From positions 1 to 38,009 of the forward strand of contig JAEWGX010000019.1 in the NCBI GenBank assembly GCA_023388075.1: a stretch of DNA of 38,009 nt. The letters run 5' to 3'. Position 1 is the first letter of the stretch. Each line of letters begins with the position of its first letter. Source of the DNA: Pseudomonadota bacterium. GTDB lineage: Bacteria > Pseudomonadota > Gammaproteobacteria > Burkholderiales > Burkholderiaceae_E. Below the pieces are notes generated by a model that was not told the origin of the DNA, ran no database searches, and saw nothing but the letters and a program-made list of their open reading frames with translations. Positions 6,616 to 14,194 of the stretch are shown here, one piece after another. The translations under genes were made by a program, and so were the position numbers.

Positions 6616-8293
6616 CGGCCCCTGGCGGCGAACCCGCAGCAGTGCCTGGCGGGGAACCCGCGGCGGCTTCCCTCGCGCGTTCGTGCGGATCGATCCCGAT
6701 GTAGCGGGAGATGCGGGTCGGGACGTCCTTGCGCTGGAGCTCGACCACGCGGTTCTGCAGCATCCGGTCGGCGACGGTCATGCGCATGCGCAGTCGGACG
6801 TATTCGGCCCAGGAGGCGATCACGTAGCGCTCGATGAAGCGGTCGCTCTCCTCGATGTCCCGAAAGACGCGCCAGCTCGTGGCGCCGTTGCGGCGCCGGG
6901 TCGCCTCCACCGCCTGGATCGCCTGCAGGAACGCGGCCCGCTTGTCGGGATCGATGCGGTACTCCACCTGGACCAGCACCGGGCCGTCGTTGGGTCGCGG
7001 CTCGGCGGAGACCACCAGCTCGGGAAGGCGAGCGAAGGGCGTGACGTCGGCCTCGCTGCCGAGCTGCACGCGCACGCGCTGGCTCAACAGCTGCAACAGC
7101 AGCATCAACGCGGCCGACAGCGCCGTCGCCGCTCGAACCTCCAGGGCCGAGGCCAGCATCCCCCAGATCACGCTGCCGACCGCGAGCCCGGTCTGCATGG
7201 CCAGCAGGTTGATCGACACGGCACGCGCGCGTACCCAGGCGGGCGCGGTGCTCTGCGTCCCGGCCGCGAGGCTGGAGAGCACGCCGACCCAGGCGCCGCC
7301 GGCGAGGAATGCGCCGGCCAGCGCGACGACCGCGAAGCCGGTTGCCGCCACCACGAGCGTCGCGACGATCCACAGGATGATGCTCGCTCGCACCACCTTC
7401 TGCAGGCCGCGCCGCTTCAGTTGGCCGGGAATGGTGACGGCCGAGACCACCGCGCCGGCCCCGAAGGTGCCGAACAGCAGGCCGTAGCCGCCGGGGCCGA
7501 GCCCGAGCTGATCCCGCGCGATCACGGGCAGCAGCGCCCAGAGCGCGCTTGCGCACAGCGTGAAGGTCAGGTTGAGCACCACCAGCGAGCGCATCGCCGG
7601 CGAATGCCGCGCATAGCGCACGCCGCTCTGCACGCCTGCCCAGAGCTTCTCCGGCACGCCGGGCAGCGACCGCTCGGTCACCCGGACGCTTCGCACGCCG
7701 AACATCATCGGCACGAAGAAGAGCGAGCTCATCAGCAGCGCGCTTCCGGAACCGGTCCAGGCCGCCACCGCGCCGGCTACCGCCGGACCGACGGCGCGGG
7801 CCACGTTGAAGGCCACGGCGCCCAGCGCGATCGCCTGCGGGAGGTCCTCACGCGCGACCAGGTCGTTGACGCTTGCCTGCTGGGCCGGCAGATAGAAGGT
7901 AAAGCCGGCACCGCAGGCGAAGGTGAGCAGCAGCACCAGGCTCGGGCCGACGAGGCCGGTCATCTCGATGACCGCAAGCGCACCGGTGGCCGACAGCATG
8001 ACGAGCTGCGTCGCGATGATCACGCGTCGCCGATCCATGATGTCGGCGAGCGAGCCGGCGATGAGCCCGAAGAGCAGGAACGGGACGGTGCTCGCCGATT
8101 GCACCATGGCGACCATGAGCGCCGATGGCGTGAGCGTGGCCATCACCCAGGCCGCCATTGCCGCCTGCATGGTGTAGCCGAGCGCCGTACCGACCGAGCC
8201 GGCGTAGAACACGCGGAACCGGGGCTCGCGCAGCGGCGAGGCCGAAAGGTAGCGGGCGAACCGGGAGGCGGGTTGCGAGGGGGACGTAGGCAT
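6584..8293 (-). CDS. MFS transporter with C-terminal dimeric alpha/beta-barrel domain
   Basis: A 569-residue inner-membrane protein of the MFS_3 (EntS-like exporter) group. It has about 12 hydrophobic segments over roughly residues 20-410, with the MFS loop signature LADIMDRRRV between helices 2 and 3. A soluble stretch of about 110 residues follows (VLVQVEYRIDPDKRAAFLQAI..., ending RYIGIDPHER), resembling a monooxygenase-like (ABM) ferredoxin fold. This fusion recurs in proteobacterial MFS_3 proteins. The last 25 residues are 8-residue repeats of AAGSPPG(T/A) type encoded by a 24-bp tandem repeat. The gene converges on egtB with a 32-bp overlap. The substrate is unknown; siderophores or drugs are usual for the family, and export of ergothioneine-related compounds is only a context-based guess. 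Confidence 0.9.
   Translation of the reverse strand: MPTSPSQPASRFARYLSASPLREPRFRVFYAGSVGTALGYTMQAAMAAWVMATLTPSALMVAMVQSASTVPFLLFGLIAGSLADIMDRRRVIIATQLVMLSATGALAVIEMTGLVGPSLVLLLTFACGAGFTFYLPAQQASVNDLVAREDLPQAIALGAVAFNVARAVGPAVAGAVAAWTGSGSALLMSSLFFVPMMFGVRSVRVTERSLPGVPEKLWAGVQSGVRYARHSPAMRSLVVLNLTFTLCASALWALLPVIARDQLGLGPGGYGLLFGTFGAGAVVSAVTIPGQLKRRGLQKVVRASIILWIVATLVVAATGFAVVALAGAFLAGGAWVGVLSSLAAGTQSTAPAWVRARAVSINLLAMQTGLAVGSVIWGMLASALEVRAATALSAALMLLLQLLSQRVRVQLGSEADVTPFARLPELVVSAEPRPNDGPVLVQVEYRIDPDKRAAFLQAIQAVEATRRRNGATSWRVFRDIEESDRFIERYVIASWAEYVRLRMRMTVADRMLQNRVVELQRKDVPTRISRYIGIDPHERAREAAAGSPPGTAAGSPPGAATGSAPGEAR
6597..6668. repeat. Three 24-bp tandem repeats spanning the egtB / MFS overlap
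   Basis: Units at 6597-6620, 6621-6644 and 6645-6668 all follow CCTGGCGSSGAACCCG with a GC-rich tail. On the minus strand they encode 8-residue repeats at the C-terminus of the MFS protein. Unit 1 carries the egtB stop: CCG-TAG where unit 2 has CCG-CAG. Confidence 0.9.
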
Positions 8294-8297
8294 GTCT

Positions 8298-8310
8298 CAT
8301 ACAATATAGC
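8298..8310. promoter_or_regulatory. Divergent promoter box, MFS gene / PaaI-type thioesterase
   Basis: The 43-bp spacer between the two divergent genes has one AT-rich island, ATACAATATAG. It offers TACAAT (8300-8305) as a -10 box for the plus-strand gene and TATATT or TATTGT on the minus strand for the MFS gene. The -35 boxes are weak and lie inside the opposite coding regions. Confidence 0.4.
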
Positions 8311-8336
8311 GCCACCCACGCCGGCGAGCCTCGCTC

Positions 8337-8825
8337 ATGACGCAAGTGTTCACACCACGCATCGAGGACTGGTCCGAGCGCGTTCGCGAAAGCTTCTCGC
8401 GCCAGGGCTTCATGCGGCATCTGGGCGCCCGGCTCATGGAGGTCGCACCGGGGCGGGTCGTCATCGAGGCGGACCACGGCGCGCACCTGACGCAGCAGCA
8501 TGGGTTCTTCCACGCGGGCGTGAGCGGTGCGCTCGCGGACAGCGCCGGCGGCTACGCCGGCTACACCCTCTTCCCGGCGCAGAGCAGCGTCCTCACGATC
8601 GAGTACAAGCTCAACCTCATCACCCCGGCGCAAGGCGATCGGCTGCGTGCGGTGGGCCAGGTGGTGCGCTCCGGCCGCACCATCACGTTCTGCGAGTTGC
8701 AGGTCTTCGCGCGTCGCGACGGGCAGTGGCATGCGTGTGCCACCGGGCAGCAGACCCTGATGTGCCTCGCCGGTCGCGCCGACACCCCCGTGGAGGGCCG
8801 GCCTCCGGGACAGGGAGCACCTTAG
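8337..8825 (+). CDS. PaaI-family hotdog thioesterase
   Basis: A 162-residue hotdog-fold protein that would hydrolyse acyl-CoA or aryl-CoA thioesters. The diagnostic stretch is HLTQQHGFFHAGVSGALADSAGGYA: the HG loop and the Asp at the start of the central helix are the usual catalytic elements of PaaI-type enzymes. The strands VLTIEYKLNLITPA, LRAVGQVVRSGRTITFCELQVFA and the ending ACATGQQTLM complete the fold. Length is typical. It is divergent from the MFS gene and convergent with the lipoprotein gene downstream. The substrate cannot be told from sequence. Confidence 0.88.
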   Translation: MTQVFTPRIEDWSERVRESFSRQGFMRHLGARLMEVAPGRVVIEADHGAHLTQQHGFFHAGVSGALADSAGGYAGYTLFPAQSSVLTIEYKLNLITPAQGDRLRAVGQVVRSGRTITFCELQVFARRDGQWHACATGQQTLMCLAGRADTPVEGRPPGQGAP

Positions 8826-8836
8826 GCGGCGCCGCC
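8825..8836. terminator. GC palindrome between convergent genes
   Basis: GGCGGCGCCGCC begins at the last base of the thioesterase stop codon, in the 43-bp gap before the convergent lipoprotein gene, and more GC-rich inverted segments follow. There is no T-run, so intrinsic termination is uncertain. Confidence 0.25.
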
Positions 8837-8868
8837 CTCCGCGCCTGGCGCGGCGCTGGTTTGCGCGC

Positions 8869-9963
8869 CTAGCGCAGGTCGGAGCAGTTGATGTCGATCG
8901 GGTCGCCGGCCCGTTCCACGTCTATCAGCGTCTGCGCGCCGGGCCGGCGGAACGCCTTGAGCGGTATCCAGTTGCAGGTCGCGCCCTTGAACACCGCGGC
9001 CGCGCGCGCATGCTGCTGGATCACGCGCCCGCGCTGGTCGGTCGTGCTGGTCCATTGGCGGTCCACGAAGTAGGTCTCGCTGGGACGCCGGCCCAGCAAG
9101 GCCACGCTGAGCGATTGAAGCTGCAGCTCCATCCGGCTGCCGCCCAGGTCGTGGCGCTCTCCCGGAAGCGGCGCCGAATTGACCGCGACGAGCGACGAGC
9201 CCCGGATCGGAGTGGCGACCGCGGTGGGCATCGTGGGCGCCGCGCTCGCCACCAGCGTGGCGTTGCGCATCGGGGTAGCCCGCAACATGGTGGCGTACTC
9301 GCCGACCCCGCCGGTGAAGTCCGCGGGGACGGGAGCGATCGCGAGCAGATCCGGCACGGGCAGCCAGCTTTCGAACTTGCCGGCGAATCCGGCCAGCCGG
9401 ACCTCGAACACACGCTTGCCGGCGCGGGCGTCCGCCACGGTGGCAAGCCAGCAGTCGGCCGGCACCTGGCCGGGCCGGTTGGTGAGCGGCGCGAGCGGCA
9501 CGACGATCTCTCTCGCGCGCGTCTCCTCGCCGGTCAGGGTCAGGTAGCAGGTGTTGAGAATGCGCAGGCTCTCGTTGTCACCGACCTGCAGGAAGAGGTG
9601 CGGATACTCGCTGAACGTGTAGCTGCCGTCGGGGTTCGCCGGGTGGGCGAGCTCGCCCAGCGGCCGGTTGGCCCGGATGTACGCGTAGAGCGGCGTGCCG
9701 TCGGTCACCATCGCGATGCGGTTTTCGCGCGCTTCCTCGAAGGTCGGCCACAGCCGGTCGGTGACCACCATCTCGGCAATGCCGCCGATCACGCGATCCG
9801 CGGATGGCCCCGGGCGCACCTCGCCGAACGATGCGCGAACATCGGCGCCCTCTTCCGCGCCCTGGTTGGTGGCGCAGCCGCCGGCGAGGAGCGCGGCGAC
9901 GCAAAGCGCCGCGAGGCGCCGCATTGGCGCGCTGGTCTGGGTGGTTCTCATCCTGTCCAACAT
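8869..9963 (-). CDS. Putative lipoprotein of unknown function
   Basis: Up to 364 residues. The N-terminus has a lipoprotein signal: after an Arg pair comes a hydrophobic stretch ending in the lipobox LLAGGC, so the mature protein would start at that Cys (C30 counted from the ATG at 9963) and be lipid-anchored. The residue after Cys is Ala, not Asp, which favours outer-membrane sorting. Starts at the ATGs at codons 5 and 14 are also possible; the latter leaves a compact signal peptide, and none has a good ribosome-binding site. The mature part contains phrases such as YTFSEYPHLFLQVGDNESLRI and YFVDRQWTSTTDQRGRVIQ, with scattered Cys (ILNTCYLTL, ADCWLATV, ATCNWIPL, INCSDLR). I do not recognise the family. 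It stands alone between convergent and tandem neighbours. Confidence 0.75.
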   Translation of the reverse strand: MLDRMRTTQTSAPMRRLAALCVAALLAGGCATNQGAEEGADVRASFGEVRPGPSADRVIGGIAEMVVTDRLWPTFEEARENRIAMVTDGTPLYAYIRANRPLGELAHPANPDGSYTFSEYPHLFLQVGDNESLRILNTCYLTLTGEETRAREIVVPLAPLTNRPGQVPADCWLATVADARAGKRVFEVRLAGFAGKFESWLPVPDLLAIAPVPADFTGGVGEYATMLRATPMRNATLVASAAPTMPTAVATPIRGSSLVAVNSAPLPGERHDLGGSRMELQLQSLSVALLGRRPSETYFVDRQWTSTTDQRGRVIQQHARAAAVFKGATCNWIPLKAFRRPGAQTLIDVERAGDPIDINCSDLR

Positions 9964-10121
9964 GCCCCGAAGTCATGTCGAAGGGTCGACGTAGGATCTG
10001 TAGTATCGCTCGCCGCAGTGCGAGGGGTCGCGCCTGCCTTCCGAACGGTCCCTGCGGGCCCGCATCCGGTGTGATTGTGGCGCGACCGGCGCCGACGCAG
10101 GCGTATCCCCCCGGTGATCGG

Positions 10122-10892
10122 TCAGGAAGGCCGGCCGAAGAGGCGGTAGTAGTTGGCCGTGGTGGCGTGGGCGAGCTCCTCGAGCGTGATGCCGCGCAGC
10201 TGGGCGACCGCCGCCGCCACATGGGCAACCCATGCCGGTTCGTTGGTCTTGCCCCGGTTGGGCACCGGCGCGAGGTACGGGGAGTCCGTCTCCACGAGCA
10301 GCCGATCGAGCGGCACCCGCGTCGCCACGTCGCGCACCGTCGCCGCGTTCTTGAAGGTGACGATGCCGGAGATGGAGATGTGGAATCCCAGGTCGAGCGC
10401 AGCGCTCGCCGTGTCCCAGTCCTCGGTGAAGCAGTGCATCACGCCACCGGCGTCGCCGGCCCGCTCCTCCCGCATGATCCGCAGCGTGTCCTGGCGCGCC
10501 GCGCGCGTGTGGACGATGAGCGGCTTGCCGCAATCCCGCGCGGCCCGGATGTGCGTCCGGAAACGTTCACGCTGCCAGGCGAGATTGCCGCTCGCCCGGA
10601 AATAGTCGAGCCCGGTCTCGCCGATCCCGACGATGCCCTCGGTGCGGGCGAGCTCGACGAGCTGCTGCACCGTCGGCTCCTGCACGTCGGCCGAGTCCGG
10701 ATGGACGCCGACGGAAGCGCTCAGGCGTGCCGGGTGTGCCGCCGCGAGCGCGGCCACGCCGGGCCAGTCCTCGATCGTGACGCTGATGCACAGGGCGTGC
10801 TCCACGTCGGCCGCGGCCATGTTGTCGAGCACTTCGGGCAGGCGTTGACGCAGCTCCGGAAAATCCAGATGGCAATGGGAATCGACGAGCAT
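10122..10892 (-). CDS. tatD: TatD-family metal-dependent DNase
   Basis: A 256-residue TIM-barrel hydrolase, the usual TatD/YcfH length. The first metal site MLVDSHCHLDF opens the protein, and the family's later ligands are visible as IGETGLDYF (Glu), IVHTRAA (His), GGVMHCFTEDW (His) and LLVETDSPYLAPVP (Asp). The family has 3'-5' exonuclease activity and is linked to DNA repair. I chose the ATG at 10892 because homologues begin right at the HxH motif; an in-frame GTG at 10952 would add 20 residues of no recognisable character. It lies 107 bp after pilZ at the end of the mltG-tmk-holB-pilZ run, an order conserved in beta- and gammaproteobacteria. Confidence 0.93.
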   Translation of the reverse strand: MLVDSHCHLDFPELRQRLPEVLDNMAAADVEHALCISVTIEDWPGVAALAAAHPARLSASVGVHPDSADVQEPTVQQLVELARTEGIVGIGETGLDYFRASGNLAWQRERFRTHIRAARDCGKPLIVHTRAARQDTLRIMREERAGDAGGVMHCFTEDWDTASAALDLGFHISISGIVTFKNAATVRDVATRVPLDRLLVETDSPYLAPVPNRGKTNEPAWVAHVAAAVAQLRGITLEELAHATTANYYRLFGRPS

Positions 10893-10999
10893 CGGCGGGT
10901 TTGGCGAGGGGAGTGGGATCGACGTGCGGCCGGCGCCGAGTGCCTTGGCCACTCAGGAGGCGGCCGGAAACGCCGCTCGCGCCGGCGCGAGCGCGCCGC

Positions 11000-11380
11000 T
11001 CAGACCGTGTTCGACGGTCGCGACGATTTTATCGCGGATCCGAGGAGGTTCTCGATCCGTGCCCTCGCCTGCTGGCTCGCCTCGGTCTTGCTGAACTGGA
11101 TGCCGATGCCCTGCGGACGCCCTGGCGTGCCGCCCGGCGTGATCCACGCCACCTTGCCGGGGATCGCCACCTTGGTCGGATCGTCCATCAGCGTGAGGAT
11201 GACGTACAGGTCGTCGCCGAGCTGGGCAGGCCGCTGCGTGGGCACGAAGAGACCGCCGTTCTCGATGAAGGGCATGTATGCCGCGTAGAGCGCGCCCTTC
11301 TCCTTGATCGACAGCGAGATCACGCTGGGCCGCAGCGTGGCCTTGGCGTTGCTCTCTTTGTCGGCGGCGATCGTGCTCAT
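11000..11380 (-). CDS. pilZ: PilZ domain protein (type IV pilus biogenesis type)
   Basis: A 126-residue single-domain PilZ protein. The core reads SLSIKEKGALYAAYMPFIENGGLFVPT, then LGDDLYVILTLMDDP, VAWITP and GIGIQFS. It lacks the RxxxR N-terminal c-di-GMP-binding arm. This fits the PilZ of Pseudomonas and Xanthomonas type IV pilus systems, which acts through the PilB ATPase and FimX rather than binding the nucleotide. The ATG at 11380 overlaps the holB stop as ATGA, so the genes are translationally coupled. The pilZ-holB-tmk order is the same as in Pseudomonas aeruginosa. Confidence 0.9.
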   Translation of the reverse strand: MSTIAADKESNAKATLRPSVISLSIKEKGALYAAYMPFIENGGLFVPTQRPAQLGDDLYVILTLMDDPTKVAIPGKVAWITPGGTPGRPQGIGIQFSKTEASQQARARIENLLGSAIKSSRPSNTV

Positions 11381-12372
11381 GTTCGGTTCCGAAAGGCGTC
11401 CAGGTACAGCTCGAGCGAGGACTCGAGCAGCAGCCGCGGATTGAGCGGATGCCGCAAGAGCGTCGCCTGGCGCTGCAGACTGGCCGAGGCCCGGGCCAGG
11501 CCGGCAAGCGAGCTGCGTTGCCGCAACTGCGCCAGCCGAGGCGCCGAGTCCGCGAAGAATCGCGGCGATGCGCCGGCACTCACCCGGGCCAGGTCGCTCA
11601 CCCAGCGCTGCAGCAGCGGATACCACTGCTCGACGCCCGCGGCCGCGACGGTATCCGCCACTGCGACGCTCCCAGTCTCGGGCAGGGAGGCGATGGCCTC
11701 CAGCAGGCGCCGATAAGCGGTCAGGTTGGAGGGGTCAGCGAGGTGGCGTGCGTGCAACGGCGCGCCGCCCGACCACGCGACCAGGCGCGCCGCATCCCCG
11801 GGCGGCACGCCTGCCTCGGCGACCAGCCATCGCTGCTGCTCGGCCGCCTCGGGCGACGGGACCGGAACCAGCCGGCAACGTGACCGCACCGTCGCCGGGA
11901 GACTGTCGGGCCGGTGAGTCACCAGGATGAACCAGGTGCGCCCGCCCGGCTCTTCCAGCATCTTGAGGAGCGCGTTGGCCGCCGGGACGCTGAGAGTCTC
12001 CGCAGGGTCGACCAGCACGACGCGCGCGCCGTCCCGGAACGCGGACAGGGCGGCGAACTCCTCCAGCTCGCGCACCTGGTCGATCGAGATTTCCCAGGCG
12101 AGCTTGCCGTCCTTCGCGAGGAGCGCCACCGGCCGGAAGTCCGGATGATTGCCGGCTTCGAACCAATGGCAGCCGGGGCAGTCGCCACAGGCCATGCCGC
12201 CGGTCCGCTTGGCCAGGGGCGTTTCGCAGAGCAGGCCCTGCGCAAGGGCCAGGCCGGTGCGGCCCTTTCCGACCCCCGGTGCGCCGGCCAGCAGAAGCGC
12301 GTGCGCGAGCCGATCTTCCTCGCCCAGCAGGCGTGCCACCAGCGCGGCCTGTGCCTCGAAGTACGGCCTCAC
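11377..12372 (-). CDS. holB: DNA polymerase III subunit delta'
   Basis: A 331-residue clamp-loader subunit. Near the N-terminus is a P-loop GAPGVGKGRTG; then a zinc-binding cluster CETP...MACGDCPGCHWFEAGNHPDF; Walker B-like VVLVDPAETL; ANALLKMLEEP; and the SRC-like motif RSRCRLVPVP. These are hallmarks of delta', which with delta and tau/gamma opens the beta clamp. The GTG at 12372 overlaps the tmk stop as GTGA, and the stop overlaps the pilZ start as ATGA. No independent ribosome-binding site is clear, so translation is probably coupled along the operon. Confidence 0.95.
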   Translation of the reverse strand: MRPYFEAQAALVARLLGEEDRLAHALLLAGAPGVGKGRTGLALAQGLLCETPLAKRTGGMACGDCPGCHWFEAGNHPDFRPVALLAKDGKLAWEISIDQVRELEEFAALSAFRDGARVVLVDPAETLSVPAANALLKMLEEPGGRTWFILVTHRPDSLPATVRSRCRLVPVPSPEAAEQQRWLVAEAGVPPGDAARLVAWSGGAPLHARHLADPSNLTAYRRLLEAIASLPETGSVAVADTVAAAGVEQWYPLLQRWVSDLARVSAGASPRFFADSAPRLAQLRQRSSLAGLARASASLQRQATLLRHPLNPRLLLESSLELYLDAFRNRT

Positions 12373-13058
12373 CGCGCGTCGCTCGTCCAGAGCTGGCGGC
12401 AGAAGTCGAGGTCCTCCTCCAGCTGGCGCCAGATCGCCTCCGGCTCTCCGCTCGCATCGATCGCCAGCATTCGGCGGTGCAGCCCCCGCGCGCCGCCACC
12501 GGGAACCGTCGGCGCCGCCTCCGCCGCCATGCGCGCCTGGTAGCCTGCGCGCACGCGCGTGAAGAAGGCGATGTCCTCGGCCTCGAAGCGGTCGGCCGCG
12601 CGCGCGCTCGCACGCCGTCGCGCCGCCTCGGCCGGGTCCAGGTCGAACAGGTAGGTCCGGTCGGGCCGCAGGTCGGGATGGAGCCACTGCTCGAGTTGCT
12701 CCACGCGGTCGGCGCCCAGGCCGCGGCCGGCGCCCTGATAGGCCACCGTGGAGTCCGTGAACCGGTCGCAGACCACCCATTCGCCGGCGGCCAGCGCGGG
12801 CCGAACCAGGCGCTCGAGATGATCGCTGCGCGCGGCGAAGGCGAGGAGCGCCTCGGTCCGCGCGTCGGTGGGCTGGTGCAGGAACCAGTCGCGGATCGCC
12901 TCGCCGAGCTCGGTCCCGCCAGGCTCGCGCGTCACCACCACGGCGATGCCGTGATCCCGCAGCCACTGGGCGCAGCGGCTGAGGTGAGTGCTCTTGCCGG
13001 CGCCGTCGATGCCCTCGAAGGTGATGAAGCGCCCGGTCAACGGACCGCCCTTCTTCAT
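12369..13058 (-). CDS. tmk: Thymidylate kinase
   Basis: Phosphorylates dTMP to dTDP. The 229-residue protein, slightly above the usual 205-215, shows the P-loop FEGIDGAGKST, the DR-type substrate loop VTREPGGTELGEAIR, VCDRFTDSTVAYQG and the arginine-rich LID region (RRRASARAADRFE). The extra length is near the C-terminus, a Gly/Ala-rich piece (APTVPGGGARG) before LAIDAS. The ATG at 13058 overlaps the mltG stop as ATGA, and its own stop overlaps the holB GTG. Confidence 0.96.
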   Translation of the reverse strand: MKKGGPLTGRFITFEGIDGAGKSTHLSRCAQWLRDHGIAVVVTREPGGTELGEAIRDWFLHQPTDARTEALLAFAARSDHLERLVRPALAAGEWVVCDRFTDSTVAYQGAGRGLGADRVEQLEQWLHPDLRPDRTYLFDLDPAEAARRRASARAADRFEAEDIAFFTRVRAGYQARMAAEAAPTVPGGGARGLHRRMLAIDASGEPEAIWRQLEEDLDFCRQLWTSDAR

Positions 13059-14068
13059 CGCGCCTTGCGCTGGTAGCGATTCACCGCGCGGTTGTGGCGC
13101 TCCAGCGTCTCGGAGAACTCGCTGGTGCCGTCGCCGCGGGAAACGAAGTAGAGCGCGCTGGTCTGGCCCGGATTGGCGGTGGCTGCGAGCGCGCCCTTTC
13201 CCGGCATGGAGATCGGCGTGGGCGTGAGGCCGCCACGGGTGTAGGTGTTGTAGGGTGTGTCGGTGCGCAGATGATTGCGTCGCAGGTTGCCGTCGAAGGC
13301 CTCGCCGATGCCGTAGATGGTGGTCGGGTCGCTCTGCAGCGGCATGCCGCGCCGCAGACGGTTCACGAAGACGCCTGCCACCAGCGGCCGCTCGTCGTCG
13401 CGAGCCGATTCCTTCTCCACGATCGAGGCGAGGATGAGCAGCTCGCGCTCGTCCCTGAGCGGCAGATCCTCCGCGCGGGCCGCCCACGCTTCGGCCACGC
13501 GCTGCTGCTGCAGGCGGAATGCTCTGGCCAGAACGTCGAGGTCCGAGCCACCGGGCGGATAGGCGTAGGTATCGGGTGCGAACATGCCTTCGGGATGCGC
13601 GACATCCGCCCCCAGCTTCTGCATGAGCTGCTCGTCGCTGAGCCCGGCGGTGGCCTGGACGAGCTCGGGTGCGCGGGCGAGCGCCTCGCGCACCTGTCGG
13701 ATGTTCCAGCCGTCGATCAGGGCGATCATGTACTCCTTCGGCGCCTGGCCGAGCACCAGTTGGTCCATCAGGCCGCGCAGCGTCACGGGACCTTCCAGCT
13801 CGTAGCGCCCCGCCTTGATGCGCGAGCTGTCGCCGCGCAGCCGCCAGGCCAGCGAGAGCTCCCACGGCTCGACCTGGATTCCGGCGCCACGCAGCGTGGC
13901 GGCGATCGGACGCCCGCCTTCGCCTCGCCGTATCTCGAAACTGGCCGTGTTGCCTGGCGCGATGACCTCCTCGTTGCCGTACTGCCACCACTTGTAGCCG
14001 GCACCGATCCCGGCCGCCAGGGCCAGGAGCAGCGTGAGCTGCAGCAGGACGAGCAGGAATCTACGCAT
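13055..14068 (-). CDS. mltG: Endolytic murein transglycosylase MltG (YceG-like)
   Basis: A 337-residue inner-membrane enzyme that cuts nascent glycan strands and sets peptidoglycan chain length. A single N-terminal membrane segment (about residues 4-24) precedes a LysM-like part and the YceG catalytic domain. The catalytic Glu lies in LILASIVEKESA, and the substrate-groove motifs LQSDPTTIYG, YNTYTRGGLTPTPI and NPG..ALYFV are intact. The ATG at 14068 was chosen because it starts the basic-hydrophobic anchor (MRRFLLVLLQ). It heads the mltG-tmk-holB-pilZ overlap series and is divergent from ygfZ across 126 bp. Confidence 0.96.
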   Translation of the reverse strand: MRRFLLVLLQLTLLLALAAGIGAGYKWWQYGNEEVIAPGNTASFEIRRGEGGRPIAATLRGAGIQVEPWELSLAWRLRGDSSRIKAGRYELEGPVTLRGLMDQLVLGQAPKEYMIALIDGWNIRQVREALARAPELVQATAGLSDEQLMQKLGADVAHPEGMFAPDTYAYPPGGSDLDVLARAFRLQQQRVAEAWAARAEDLPLRDERELLILASIVEKESARDDERPLVAGVFVNRLRRGMPLQSDPTTIYGIGEAFDGNLRRNHLRTDTPYNTYTRGGLTPTPISMPGKGALAATANPGQTSALYFVSRGDGTSEFSETLERHNRAVNRYQRKAR

Positions 14069-14109
14069 CGGTCGAAGGAGCTTGTTCGGGCTTGGATTGC
14101 ACCGCTTCC

Positions 14110-14115
14110 TATAAT
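14110..14115 (+). promoter_or_regulatory. Candidate -10 box for ygfZ
   Basis: A perfect TATAAT in the mltG/ygfZ divergent spacer, about 80 bp before the proposed ygfZ start. The -35 partner is poor: the best TTG-type hexamers lie at spacings of 12 or 22 bp. Confidence 0.4.
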
Positions 14116-14194
14116 ACCGGGGTACCCCTCGCCCACCGTGACCGGGCCCGATCCGCGCAGGGGCGGCTGGACGAGTGGCAACCCGGAGCGACCC

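Noticed and set aside
5804..8872. A 1022-codon open frame on the plus strand
   Set aside because: It is antisense to the MFS gene and out of frame with egtB; the translation is Arg/Pro/Ser/Ala-rich with no domain. Long empty frames are common in such GC-rich DNA.
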